A model generated the notes under the pieces. The model ran no database searches. It worked only from the letters and a program-made list of their open reading frames with translations, and was not told where the DNA came from. Below, piece by piece: positions 1 to 10,208 of a stretch of 64,000 nucleotides of DNA. A program made the translations under genes and the position numbers. The stretch spans positions 1,793,495-1,857,494 of the forward strand of contig CM035354.1 of NCBI GenBank assembly GCA_020137815.1, read 5' to 3'. Source of the stretch: Hormiphora californensis. Its lineage: Eukaryota; Ctenophora; Tentaculata; Cydippida; Pleurobrachiidae. Within the stretch, counting starts at the first letter, position 1; every line of letters starts with the position of its first letter.

Positions 1-136
1 AATTTTGTTAATTTTGTTAATTAACGTTAATTAACAAAATCGGAAAAAAGAGGTGATTTATTAACAATTAACATGTCGCCCCCCCCTTCGTTTCCTAAGA
101 ATGTATTGAGATCTTCTCTCTCAACTCAGTCCTTAC

Positions 137-1435
137 GTGTAGTGAGTATGTACGGGGTCCTACAAATTGGTAAAGTCGCTCTCTCTCAGAGTCATTCATG
201 CTGATGATGTTAGTAATTCCCCTGAACACGTCAGGTCCATAGACGGGGGTCTTGAAGGTGTCCAGACCCTTCTTGTATAGTGGAGTTCGACCTGTTATAA
301 TATGGGTTGTCATGTTATCTCCAGCAGTGCAGGAAAACTATTATATATCAGGGAAACAAACAGCTACCAAACACCCAGCTGGGACATCCCCCACCCCGGC
401 CCTTTCCAGATCTCACACCTTACCTTTCTCGAAGAGTTTTGCGACAGAGTTGATTCTGGCGAGATAGTGAGTGAACCTGTCCCTAGCGTGGTAACAGTCA
501 GAGGCACGGATTATAATAGCTGCATCAGGCAACTCGTGCAGAACAACCTGGCATGGGGAATGTAAAACAGTGCCGCGTGTTATAGTGGAGAAGCAGTTGC
601 AGAACAACGTGGGAGTAGTAATGGGGTTTCATTCACATAATGAGAGAGACGGAGAGACGGTATCACTTTTTGTCACCGTTTAACGTCAACAAGAGAGTGT
701 TTCAAAATATATCGACTATTTGTTTACCTCTTCCGAGAGGGCTTTAGTCTTGAGGAATTGAGAGGGGGAGTCAATGTCAGCATTAATGTGGGACATGTGT
801 ATAAAACAAGGGACATCCATTTTCTTGCACGCACGTGCAATCTTGTGGGTCAGAGTTACATTAGCGTCCACCCAACTCTGGTGTAGTTTGATCCTGTCCG
901 TTCCTGGGGGGAGCAGTGGTGGGTTTAAATATAGATCTGCTATATAATGGGGTTATACCTGATGATTGTAATAACACCAATTGATAGAAACACCGGCCCC
1001 TCTCTGCATCTGTTGAGACACCCCTCTATTAAACTAACCGGTAAGGTTACACTAATGTTACACTAAGGTTACACTATGGTTACACTAACCGGTAAGGTTG
1101 ACGACAACATCAGAATATTTGACACACTCCATGAGCTGCTCCTCGTCATTAAAGTCCGGTGTGTACACCTGGTGCTGCTGACCCAAATCACTGGACACCT
1201 TCAGATACTGAGCAGTAACCGGGTCACACCGGTGGGGGATTATCATCTGGGTACCTAGTTGACCCAGGTTGTTCACCAGGTACCGACCCATCTTGCCCGT
1301 AGCCCCGAAGATAGTGACAGTCTTGGCATTGGTAGAGGAGCGCCCACCCCGTCCAGATTTAATGGTCAGGGGGGAGGAAGAGAGAGCCCTCACCGCCCCC
1401 AACACTTTGGTTAACTTGGTTCCTTGCTGGAGCAT
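137..1435 (-). CDS. NDUFA9: NDUFA9, mitochondrial complex I subunit (partial, 5' part)
   Basis: Accessory subunit of respiratory complex I in the mitochondrial matrix arm, an atypical short-chain dehydrogenase fold that binds NADPH. Four exons can be read on the minus strand: 1435-1090, 903-728, 547-424 and 291-137, all with GT-AG borders and consistent phases. Exon 1 carries a basic leader and then GRGGRSS followed by the Rossmann motif FGATGKMG. Exon 2 has the family segment FIHMSHINAD, and exon 4 has KTPVYGPDVFRGI and QFVGPR. The match to animal NDUFA9 is close and gap-free over these blocks. The C-terminal exons (roughly the last 130 residues) lie beyond the left edge; bases 1-136 are intron. 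The exon 1 donor sits in a small tandem repeat (see separate entry). The call is firm; the start is the first in-frame ATG. Confidence 0.93.
1034..1099. repeat. Short tandem repeat spanning the NDUFA9 exon 1 donor
   Basis: The 15-mer ctaaccggtaaggtt, which on the minus strand is the last bases of exon 1 plus its donor (ACCG|GTTAG), occurs at 1034-1048 and again at 1085-1099. Between them are three copies of an 11-13 bp unit, acactaaNgtt-like. The true exon edge is at 1090. The second junction copy lies inside the intron. Confidence 0.8.
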
Positions 1436-1449
1436 CTTTAGTACATGCT

Positions 1450-1565
1450 ATACAATATGGAGCGGGGTTAGAGTGGTATATTGGGAGGGGTGGAGTTAGA
1501 GTGGTATATCGGGATGAGAGGAGAGTTAGAGCTATATCGGGGGATGAGAGTTAGATCGAGTGGTA
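1450..1565. repeat. Imperfect minisatellite upstream of NDUFA9
   Basis: Four to five imperfect copies of a unit containing gttagagtggtatat and cggg, located just upstream (minus-strand sense) of the NDUFA9 start codon, in its 5' flank or 5' UTR. No other feature is visible between NDUFA9 and the end of SNRNP40 at 1709. Confidence 0.6.
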
Positions 1566-1708
1566 TTCAGAGATCTGACACGTAACATTTAATGAATGTT
1601 ATCTCTTGGACCATCGGAGGATAAAATGTAACAATAAATAAGAGATAGTCAAAATAAAAACAGCTCTGTGTGTGTCTCCCTCTCTCCCTCTCTCTCTGAG
1701 AAGTTTCT

Positions 1709-4700
1709 TCATTTCAGTTCCCCCATGAATATCGACTTATCGCTGGAGCAAGTCATTAGTATGGGCTGGTTTGGGTGACAATCAACATCATTCACAGAGC
1801 CGCTGTGTCCGGGTAACTTGTAGAGGAGTTTCCTTGATGCAGTGTCCCACACATATACCATTCTATCAGCTGAACCACATACCACCTGGGAGGGAGGGGG
1901 TATTAGGGATCTGGAGGGAGGGTGTCAAGGGAGGGGTGGAGATATAGCGGGGGTGGTTGGTTATCTTGTAACTTGTTTATATCTCTCTGAATGCCCAGGG
2001 TGGGGGTGTAATAAGGTACCAGAGCCCCACGATTAGGAAATTTTACTGTACCAGCTAATTCCTTCACCAATGTGTCCCCAAGGGTCCCTACTAACACCAC
2101 AGAAAACCCTAAAATCCGGTAAGAGGTGCATCACCTTCATTTCCGGGTGGGCGTGGTACCTGTATTTTCAGCCTGAGGCCAAAACCATAAGTACCCTTAA
2201 AATGGGAGTAGAGATAAAATCGAGGGCACTAAAGTGTTCAGCGCCCTCGCATTAGTGGGGGTAGGTGCTGGAATTAAGTCTCTATCTCATCTGGTTAATT
2301 AGATAATTGGATAATTAGGTATGCGCATAACCGTTTTTTGGCTATATGGCTATAGCCACTTAGGAATGGTTTAGAGACTTTTCACTGGTGCCATTTTGTT
2401 CAGAAGAAAATTCTAGAGAGAAGTTGTGGAAAAATTTAGGGCCTATCTCTTACAGTTTTGCCGTTATTTACGGTAAAAGAATGCCAAATTAGTCGAAAAA
2501 GCCAAAAATCGAGTTAATTGGCATTCGTTTACCGCAAATAACGGCAAAACGGTAAGAGATAGGCCCTAAATTTTTCCACAACTTCCCTCTAAAATTTTCT
2601 TCTGAACAAAATGGCACCAGTGAAAAGTCTCTAAACCATTCCTAAGTGGCTATAGCCATATAGCCAAAAAACGGTTATGCGCATACCTAATTATCCAATT
2701 ATCTAATTAACCAGATGAGATAGAGACTTAATTCCGGCACCTACCCCCACTAATGCGAGGGCGCTGATCACTTTAGTGCCCTCGATTTTATCTCTACTCC
2801 CATTTTAAGGGTACTTAGGTTTTTGGCCTCAGGCTGAAAATACAGGTACCACGCCCACCCGGAAATGAAGGTGATGCACCTCTTACCGGATTTTAGGGTT
2901 TTCTGTGGTGTTAGTAGGGACCCTTGGGGACACATTGGTGAAGGAATTAGCTGGTACAGTAAAATTTCCTGTTCAGGGCATAAACTGGGGTTCTGGTCCC
3001 TTACTAGTGCTGGGTTATAGCGCGAGTGAGGAAGGAAAAGAGACAACACTGACCCCCCCCCCCCATGATATTACCTTTGTTCCTTGGGGTGACCAGCAAC
3101 ATCTTATCAAGTTTTTCTCGAAGTTGTGCTGTGCCCCCACGAACACCTTCACGCATCTGTTGGTGGGTGCAAAGGGTCTCACATCCCACATTCTTAGTGT
3201 GTTGTCCATAGAGTTAGAAAGCACATAGTTTCCATCAGGAGATAGCGCTAGAGATGTGACCGTGTCTACATGCCCTTTCATTAAGGTAGATGCCTGGATA
3301 GGGAGGGTGTGTAAAGTGGTTGTCTCCTACAACATTGGTTCCTTGTCAGCGCTATGTTGCAGAAAACAGTTCTCTGCGTTTTGGAAACGCGCGCGCGGGA
3401 TATTTAGAATGTTGATATGTTGAGAGAACGTCCCCGCGCCTTCCAACCTCTTTGTGCTTCAGATCCCATATTTTCACTGTGTTGTCGATTCCTCCTGACA
3501 CAACGCTGTCTCCCTTCTCGTTGAAACACACGGCGGTGACCTGAAATTACATACACATCGAGGACAGGTTTGGGACACATTCAGGAATGTTTGTACACCA
3601 ATCAAGGACACATACCCCCTCCCAATTTACCTGGTACTGATTGTTTAGAGTGGTAACACAATGTCGCCTCCTGGAATCCCACAACTTGATAGTTCCATCG
3701 TCACTTGCACTACATACCATAGCTGGGTCACCAGCCACATCACACGAATTTACAAAGGATTGATGACTCTTAAACTGACGAACACGAACACCTAGAATTA
3801 GAGAGTAGAACAGTTTATTTGGCAGTCCCACTGTGTAAGTAATGGTGCTCATTGTTTTAGATCTCATTAATAGATATGATTTAACCTGTTTAAACAGTGG
3901 TTGGCAGTTACTGTATGAAGAATGAAGATACATGGTGTATCTCTGTGGGGGGAACTTAGAAATGAGTTCTTCGTGCCAGCTGGACCCTGTTCTGTACTAT
4001 GTTGTGGTATGTAGGTCTACATGTATGTCTGTCTTATGGTCCAGTCCCACTGCCGCGGGCCTTACTGGCTGATGGTCCAAAGATTGCGGTCAAATCACAA
4101 CTAGTCTCTCGTAAGATAAGAGACATCTCCTGAGCATGACAGTAAACTGCTCACTCTAATTTGGGTTGGTGTACACCAGTACCCCAGTTAGTAGTGCACT
4201 GGGCCCAAGTACCTTGGCTCGATACCAACCCCCCCCCTCTGCCCGAAGCTAACGCTAAGGATCCGCCCAGAAATGGGATGACGCCCTGCAAAGGGATGGA
4301 GCCCAAATACGGGATGGAGCCCAGAAACGGGATGGTACCCTGTAATAGGGATGGTGCCCAAAATGGGATGACTGAAAAATAAATGACGTTAATGTTTACG
4401 AGAAAATCAGGTGAAGCGGTTGTGTCCAAAGAGAGTTTTTATGAGATGTTTAACTGTACGTGGTAATTATGTGGAAATTATGTGAAACCGATGTATCCAA
4501 ATTTTCACTTTCTTTTTACACCTCCTGTCAACTTCTTCCCTCCCACTCCCCCAACCCAGTAGTTACAGTTTACCACCCCCCCCAGTGGAGCCTGATTGCA
4601 CAACGTTCAAACAAAAAACTTTTTACACCTCCTGTCAACTTCTTCCCTCCCACTCCCCCAACCCAGTAGTTACAGTTTACCACCCCCCCCCCCCCCAGTG

Positions 4701-7052
4701 GAGCCTGACTGCACAACGTTCAAACAAAAAACGTAAGAACAGAATAGCCGTTAAAAATTTCAACGGCAATTTTAAAGTAAAAAGTAAATTTGTTATACGG
4801 GATTTGAACCTTGGACCTCACGTCTCAAAGTTAGGCGCTCTAACCACTCGGCCATTACGGAGATAGATTTCTAAAATTCTTAGGGGACTTATACCCGATC
4901 TGTGTCACTAAAACGCAGTGGACCCATAAAAAACAAATAACTTTGCCGTCAGTATGTATCGACAGAGTTAAGATGTTAAGTCGAGAAACACTGGATACCC
5001 TCCAAAAACCCCCCTACTAAAGGTTAAAACAACGTAAGACACGCTAACACCCTCCCCCATCCCCTAGCTATCTCTAGGATCACCATCCGAAAATGGCAGT
5101 CAAATCGAAACGCTATCAACGCGTTACAGAAGGGGACACAGACCCGACACTATCACTTCTGCTGTCTCTGATAATACTTGCTACCGTGTACACAAGCATG
5201 GAAGAAGCGACAACGCAAACCCCATTTCCGACCCTCCAAGACAAAGGAGTGCAGACCCACGAATCGGGACAGACTATCAACACACACGGTAAGAACATAC
5301 CCCCCTGTCTAACATACATCAGTCAACTAACTAAAACCCCCTACCTCGTCCCCAAACATATAAGTAAACATGTTAAGAAATAACATTAAATCTTGGTCAT
5401 AAATAGGGTGCACATCTGTAAGGCGCGAAGCCCCAGCCCAAACGAAAGTCCATACTCCCTGAGCGCGGATAGGCACGCGCGATAGGATTACATAGAATCT
5501 TCCAAGAACAAAGCAGTGACGTAATAATTCTAGAAAGTTACCCCTGAAGAGGGAGAGCAATCCTAATATTAGGTACCACTTCTGTTTTTACTGCATTCTT
5601 GTGTGTGTTCTGCTTTCACAATGCTCGGTTAGTATACAAAGACCTAGACTAGACATAGAAAATAAACTCTAACAAAGTAACACCCTCAGTTAACTCCATT
5701 GCTAGCAATATTCCTCTAAATCTTCCCTGACCAGACCTTACCTCCACAGGTACCCAAACCCCTACCCAAAGGGCGGTGATCTCTAAGGATTATGACGACG
5801 AGACTCTAATCTACCACCAAGCTTGAAAATAAAAATACCGGGGCGCCCCCCCTCACTCCTCACCTTGTCATGGGGTAGCCCCGGTCCTCACCCATCTCAC
5901 AACAAACCCACCGAGACGCCTCACGGCAACTCGACATCCCGGTGGTAACCAAGTTCTTCAGTCCATTCATTCACGTGCACTTGTAACCCCCAGCGGTGGC
6001 TAATCCCAAACCCGGGAAGCCTTCCATGGTCAACCGTGGGCCCCTAACAAAGGCCCCAAAATGCACCAACCGCTTTCAACAACAACAACAACAACAACAT
6101 GGTGTATCTAAATAACCTGCCCTCACTGAGACCCCCCACCCTCACTGAGCCCCCCCCCCCCCCCCCCCCCCCCCCGGTCAAGACATACCGAACCCTCACA
6201 ATGTGATCTACACAATATAACCTACCAGCCTCTAGATTATAACAATCCTGAACCTACCAGCCTCTAGATTATAATATAATAATAACCTACCAGCCTCTAG
6301 ATCCCAGAGAGCGAGAGATTTATCAGTTGAGGCAGATACCAAGTGAGTACCATCATTGGTAAAACTTATCTGAGTTATCGCTCCTTTGTGACCTGTGTGT
6401 GGGGGGAGTTATATCAGAACACGGAATGAGTCATTGTGCTGTTAGTCACCATGGTAACACCCGAACTGCACTAGCTGCTTCAAGGGCAAGGGCCAGGAGC
6501 TACAAAAGAAGTCTGTAGACAATGCCTCTCCCCCACTATCAGTTCAGAGAGCTATCAAATAGCAAGCCCCACTTATAGTTTTCTGTTGGGACCTAGACCT
6601 ATCAAAACCCCACCCCCACTTATAGTTTACTGTGTGGACCTAGACCTATATCAATTACCGGGAAGACAAGCTATGTTCTCGCACTCTCCAAACACGTTCC
6701 AAAGGAATATCTGCCTGTCGAATCCTGCACTGGCGAGAATATCTCCAAATGGGCCGAACTTGCTGGTAAACACCTAGATATGTGTATCATATTGTTATTT
6801 CAAAAGTAAGTAAGTCGTGAAGATTCCGGTAGATCGAGTCATCGACACTCAACTATAAAATATTATCCACATATCATCAATCTAATATCTGACATGTACC
6901 TCTGCAGAGTGACCAGTTAGGTGCATTATGGGGGCTTCAAGATCAGAGGTGCGGGGTGGAAGATCGCTGGTCGGGTCAACTAAATCCTGTCTGATCCTCT
7001 TAGCAGCCAGCTCCAGCTCATCTGGAGCACGTTTCAGCAACTCAATAGACAT
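1709..7052 (-). CDS. SNRNP40: SNRNP40, U5 snRNP 40 kDa WD-repeat protein
   Basis: Core U5 snRNP component of the spliceosome that contacts PRP8; nuclear. Seven coding exons read in phase: 7052-6900, 6773-6659, 6392-6291, 3791-3631, 3540-3448, 3293-3075 and 1885-1709, giving 339 residues (human about 357). The N-terminus has the short lysine/arginine-rich lead (LKRAPDELELAAKRIRQ) before the first WD blade, LEAPIMHLTGH. Diagnostic strings are DNTLRMWDVRPFAP, HNFEKNLIRC and the C-terminal KLPGHSGSVNDV followed by FMGELK, all very close to animal SNRNP40. Introns are GT-AG; the exon 5 donor (GTTGGA) is weak. The 2.5 kb intron 3 and 1.2 kb intron 6 carry mobile and tandem repeats. The call is secure. 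Confidence 0.95.
2035..2970. mobile_element. 0.94 kb foldback (palindromic) element in SNRNP40 intron 6
   Basis: Near-perfect inverted repeat. The left end aggaaattttactgtacc pairs with the right end ggtacagtaaaatttcct, and the match continues inward to a short loop near 2482-2525. Each arm is about 445 bp with few mismatches. It has no coding capacity beyond short chance ORFs. No target duplication is evident at the edges. This is the architecture of a foldback transposon or long MITE; the family is not recognised. The high arm identity implies a young insertion or ongoing gene conversion. Confidence 0.85.
4265..4374. repeat. 18-bp minisatellite, about six units
   Basis: Tandem units of about 18 bp following gcccaRaaaYgggatgg, six copies with point differences, inside SNRNP40 intron 3. 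The short ORFs on both strands here are by-products of the repeat. Confidence 0.75.
4513..4732. repeat. Tandem duplication of a 107-114 bp pyrimidine-rich unit
   Basis: The segment beginning tttttacacctcctgtcaac and ending caaacaaaaaac occurs twice head to tail (4513-4619 and 4620-4732). The copies are nearly identical and differ mainly in the length of an internal C run (8 versus 14). Located in SNRNP40 intron 3 next to a tRNA-like sequence. Confidence 0.85.
4790..4866 (-). repeat. tRNA-like sequence (tRNA pseudogene or SINE head)
   Basis: On the minus strand there is a good A box (TGGCCGAGTGGTTAGAGC) and a B box (GGTTCAAATCC) at tRNA-like spacing, with an anticodon-arm-like stretch between. 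The D-arm resembles class II (Ser/Leu) tRNAs. The acceptor stem and T stem do not pair convincingly, so a functional tRNA is unlikely. It probably marks the promoter end of a SINE whose body extends toward lower coordinates, where the duplicated pyrimidine-rich unit lies. Confidence 0.5.
4870..6218. other. Rest of SNRNP40 intron 3: low-complexity, LINE/SINE-tail-like DNA
   Basis: No supportable gene. A 96-codon frame at 5093-5383 has no family resemblance and sits inside the intron. A GC-rich block at about 5840-6070 ends in (AAC)n at 6079-6099, as expected for a retroposon 3' tail. A run of about 30 C lies near 6147-6176. Confidence 0.5.
6219..6302. repeat. Triplicated SNRNP40 exon 3 donor junction
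   Basis: The 19-mer aacctaccagcctctagat, which on the minus strand is the end of exon 3 plus its donor (GAGGCTG|GTAGGTT), occurs at 6219, 6251 and 6284. Only the copy at 6284-6302 overlaps the real exon (edge at 6291); the other two are in the intron and each regenerates a donor-like site. Confidence 0.85.
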
Positions 7053-7684
7053 GGCACTGTACAGAGAGAAGGAGAAGTGGAGCGGTGTATGGGTGGTGAA
7101 AGGGAAGAGCTGGCTACTCGTAACCTCTCTCTCTCTCTCTCGAAAGGGAAGAGTTATGGGAAAGGAATTGTGTGAAAGGTACAAAATTAGAAACACGAAC
7201 GGTTAACTAAATAGTTTAACTTATATTATATACGGTAGCATATTTACAAGATTTCAGATTATTTACACAAATATATACATCTAAAAAGCACTAAAAAACT
7301 AAAAGTAAAAACTAAAGGGTATCTGACAACAAATATTACACGCCCAGGGCCGATATGTTTTGAAATGCTGCGAATAAATCTGAAGGAGTTCCAATTTGCT
7401 GCCGGGGCCGCAGGCCCCGGATGCGACCGGAGGTGCCGCGAGTCTTTTATCCGTGTAATTTACACGGATAAAAGACTCAAAAAACTGTACAGCTTTCGTA
7501 GAAAGCAAACCTACACGTAAACTTATAAACTTATAAAGTTGTAGATAAAGTTTCCCTGTAAAGGATCTAAACTAAACATACTGAAGTTGTTTTTGAGAAT
7601 ATTTTCAGTCTTCATTTCCTAACAGTATATTATGACTGGTTGTCCCTGGTTACTGAAGACTAGCAGCGCCGCTACTGCACACCC

Positions 7685-8689
7685 CTACACCCCTACATCG
7701 GCCATCATCCCCGGGGTATTCTCAATGATAGTAGAGGAGGGTGGTACCTCTCTGGAGGTGGGAGAGGGACCACCGACAGCACTCCACTTCAGCAGTACAC
7801 CCCTCACATACAGGTTACCAGGTGCTTCGTTCAGCTCCCCTGTCAGCGTCAGGAACAGGGTGAGAAGGGAAACTAACCAAACCCACTCACAAAGATTTCC
7901 AAGCACATAGACTTTGTAGCCCCCATCCTCCGATCTGTAGTTCATTCTCCTGTCTGAGCAGTTTTGAGGGATAGTCCACTGTGTGCCGGGTGGGCAAGGG
8001 TGGGCTGCCTTGTACTGATCTGTGGAGACAAAGTGGGCACCAAAGAAGCCAGCAAGACAACAAACTCCAACAATAATCAGGACAATTCTCGCCCACATGA
8101 TGGATATCCTCTTTCTTTCATCCATAATCCCACTCAGCCAGTTCCTTGAGAAGTGGGTTAGCGCACCAAAGTAGATGTACGCATTGCCACAGAGGGCCAC
8201 AAATCCAACCGCGTGGAGTTCGTAGGCGTGGTTTAACTGGAACGCAGCCAAGGTGCATAGACCAATAACAGATGTTCCCGCAGAGAAGAGGAGCATGGCA
8301 TTGTAGACACTTCTCCGGTCAGCTCTCTTCTCAATCTTATAACACAAAACTGCGTCCTCTGGGACTCTCTCCTTATCCTTCTGGATACTGATACACACTT
8401 CATAATACTGGTATACAGCGAGTGCAATGATTCCCACTAGTAAAGATGCGAACCCAGCAGCTAGGGAAAACACCATACTGGCTGGGGGGTAGTTGCCCGT
8501 ATCACTTATCATAGGTAACCAGGCAGGGGAGGTACCTTGGTAGAATACATCAAGGTAGTAGGTCAGGCCGATTAGGGTGGCTGTCAGGGAGACGAAGAAT
8601 ATCACCACGGCAGCCAGGGAACATCTTTTAACGAGGAGTATAGCTATCAGGTAGAAAGGGTAGCAGAGACATTTCATGAAGCTAGCCAT
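7685..8689 (-). CDS. DRAM/TMEM150-type multispanning membrane protein A
   Basis: Intronless frame of 334 residues starting at MASFMKC (an upstream GTG is not used). It has six predicted hydrophobic segments and the luminal motif PMISDTGNYPPASMVFSLAAG, close to the ISDTG...PE signature of the Frag1/DRAM/Sfk1 superfamily (DRAM autophagy modulators, TMEM150, PGAP2-like). Members act in lysosomal, Golgi or plasma membranes; which one this is cannot be decided. The region between TM5 and TM6 is cysteine-rich (CPPGTQW, NCSD) with an N-glycosylation sequon, consistent with a luminal loop. The C-terminal 30 residues are Pro/Ser-rich and cytosolic. It lies next to a diverged paralogue at 9240-10106 in the same orientation. 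Confidence 0.75.
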   Translation of the reverse strand: MASFMKCLCYPFYLIAILLVKRCSLAAVVIFFVSLTATLIGLTYYLDVFYQGTSPAWLPMISDTGNYPPASMVFSLAAGFASLLVGIIALAVYQYYEVCISIQKDKERVPEDAVLCYKIEKRADRRSVYNAMLLFSAGTSVIGLCTLAAFQLNHAYELHAVGFVALCGNAYIYFGALTHFSRNWLSGIMDERKRISIMWARIVLIIVGVCCLAGFFGAHFVSTDQYKAAHPCPPGTQWTIPQNCSDRRMNYRSEDGGYKVYVLGNLCEWVWLVSLLTLFLTLTGELNEAPGNLYVRGVLLKWSAVGGPSPTSREVPPSSTIIENTPGMMADVGV

Positions 8690-9239
8690 GGTGCCAGTCA
8701 CTGCCAGAGTGGTATAAACATAAAGCTAGCTAAATGAACAGCAGTAGCAGTAGAAAGCAGTTACCAGCATAAACACGAGAGATAATAAACAAGAGATATA
8801 ATAAAGAGAGTAAACAGAGTGTCCTTGTGTTCTCTAACACTAGAGTGCTACAAGAGCAACACAAAGAACGAGATGTAACATTGTAAATGCCGTAATATAT
8901 AAGGAGAGATTTATGCTTCCTGAGCACTCCAGTAGACAGCCTCACTGTTCCCTTCATATTAATGTGTGAGGAACAAGAATAAAACAACGTGAAATTGAAG
9001 TATAACTAGTAAATATAACAACATATATAAGAAAACTGAATATACATACCATGTCAAAAGACGTCATGTTCTAACCAATATACACAACTACAATTGTATA
9101 CGAGGAAGTTTAGTTTTCTCCTTATTCTCTACAATTGTATACGAATAGAAACTAAATATACCTACAAGTTAATATATAGTATCCATTTCAGTACGTACTT
9201 TCTACAAATAAAACCCTACTAAATACAAAAACTAATAAA
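8690..9239. other. Intergenic, AT-rich
   Basis: Spacer between the two DRAM/TMEM150-like genes. It contains a dispersed 17-mer, acaattgtatacgaNga-like, occurring twice near 9090 and 9130. No gene, RNA or mobile element is recognisable. Confidence 0.5.
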
Positions 9240-10106
9240 TTACAGTCTATCAACTGTCTGCAAACTGACACTACGTGACACTGGCGGCACGATCACTGAC
9301 AACTCGATCCTCAGAGAGTATACAAGACAGAAGTTGGATGCCATCCACGCCCATTGGAAAAAGTTGCTGCTAGCAAACAAGCTAAACCCTGGTTCCCTGC
9401 TAGTCCACTTGTCTAATTCACGCATTGGTCGCCCTGTTTCATTGGCCCATACATATCGTGCTGCAGTGGCGAGAATAAAGAAAACACTGATCAGACCAAT
9501 ACTGACAGAGAGCACCACGATACGAGCAATGAATATCCTCCTAACTCGGTGTGGGGGTAGTACAGCTACCAGGACCTTTCTAGACAGGAAGGTTTGGAGA
9601 ACAAAGAACACGTACCCAGGGACACCCATGAGGGCCAGAGCGAGAAGATGGAGAGAGAATGTGTTCCTGATTTGAAAGGCACCTACTGCAAGTGTCCCAA
9701 TTGAGGTGAGAACAGCAAACAGTAATGATGCTTTGTTACATGCCTCTAAAACAATGCCCACCCGTTCTGCCCTGTCTTGTGGGATCTCGGTCGGTTCTGT
9801 AGCCACCATGCTTCCCTCTCTCCATCTCGCTATCAACTGTTTGTTTTTCCTGTATACATTGCTCGCTATCAGAGTCATTAACATTGCCGCTATCCCCAGA
9901 TTGAAGGAGAAGTACATGCTCTCAGGAGGTTCGTCTCCCGTGTGACTGATTCGTGGTATAATAGGGGTGGTGTGGTTATAGATGTGCGCAGAGAGTACGT
10001 AGCAGAGAGCCATTCCCGAGGGAGTGATTGTCACAAACAGGATGGGAAGAATGGAAGGTAGGTAGCATGAGTAGAGGGAGGTTAACACACGGGAACATGC
10101 GTTCAT
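9240..10106 (-). CDS. DRAM/TMEM150-type multispanning membrane protein B
   Basis: Intronless coding exon of 288 residues with six hydrophobic segments. The luminal signature PRISHTGDEPPESMYFSFNLG aligns with ISDTGNYPPASMVFSL of the neighbouring gene, and the layout after it (short charged loop, TM pair, TM pair, WAWMASN near the end) is the same, so the two are tandem paralogues that have diverged widely. The start ATG (10106-10104) follows a possible splice acceptor (gtgtatcag), so a non-coding first exon is likely. The function within the Frag1/DRAM/Sfk1 superfamily is unassigned. Confidence 0.72.
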   Translation of the reverse strand: MNACSRVLTSLYSCYLPSILPILFVTITPSGMALCYVLSAHIYNHTTPIIPRISHTGDEPPESMYFSFNLGIAAMLMTLIASNVYRKNKQLIARWREGSMVATEPTEIPQDRAERVGIVLEACNKASLLFAVLTSIGTLAVGAFQIRNTFSLHLLALALMGVPGYVFFVLQTFLSRKVLVAVLPPHRVRRIFIARIVVLSVSIGLISVFFILATAARYVWANETGRPMRELDKWTSREPGFSLFASSNFFQWAWMASNFCLVYSLRIELSVIVPPVSRSVSLQTVDRL

Positions 10107-10208
10107 ACCTGATACACAATGTCAGGAGTTAATTTGTCATATATCAAATATCAATAGTGAATAGCGTGTAAACTTGTATTTTTTTAGAAAAGCCAAAAAA
10201 ACGGAACC

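Noticed and set aside
4790-4866. Functional tRNA gene on the minus strand
   Set aside because: A and B boxes are present but the acceptor and T stems do not pair, so only a tRNA-derived sequence is claimed.
5093-5383. 96-codon ORF inside SNRNP40 intron 3
   Set aside because: No family resemblance, no splice or conservation support, and surrounded by repeats.
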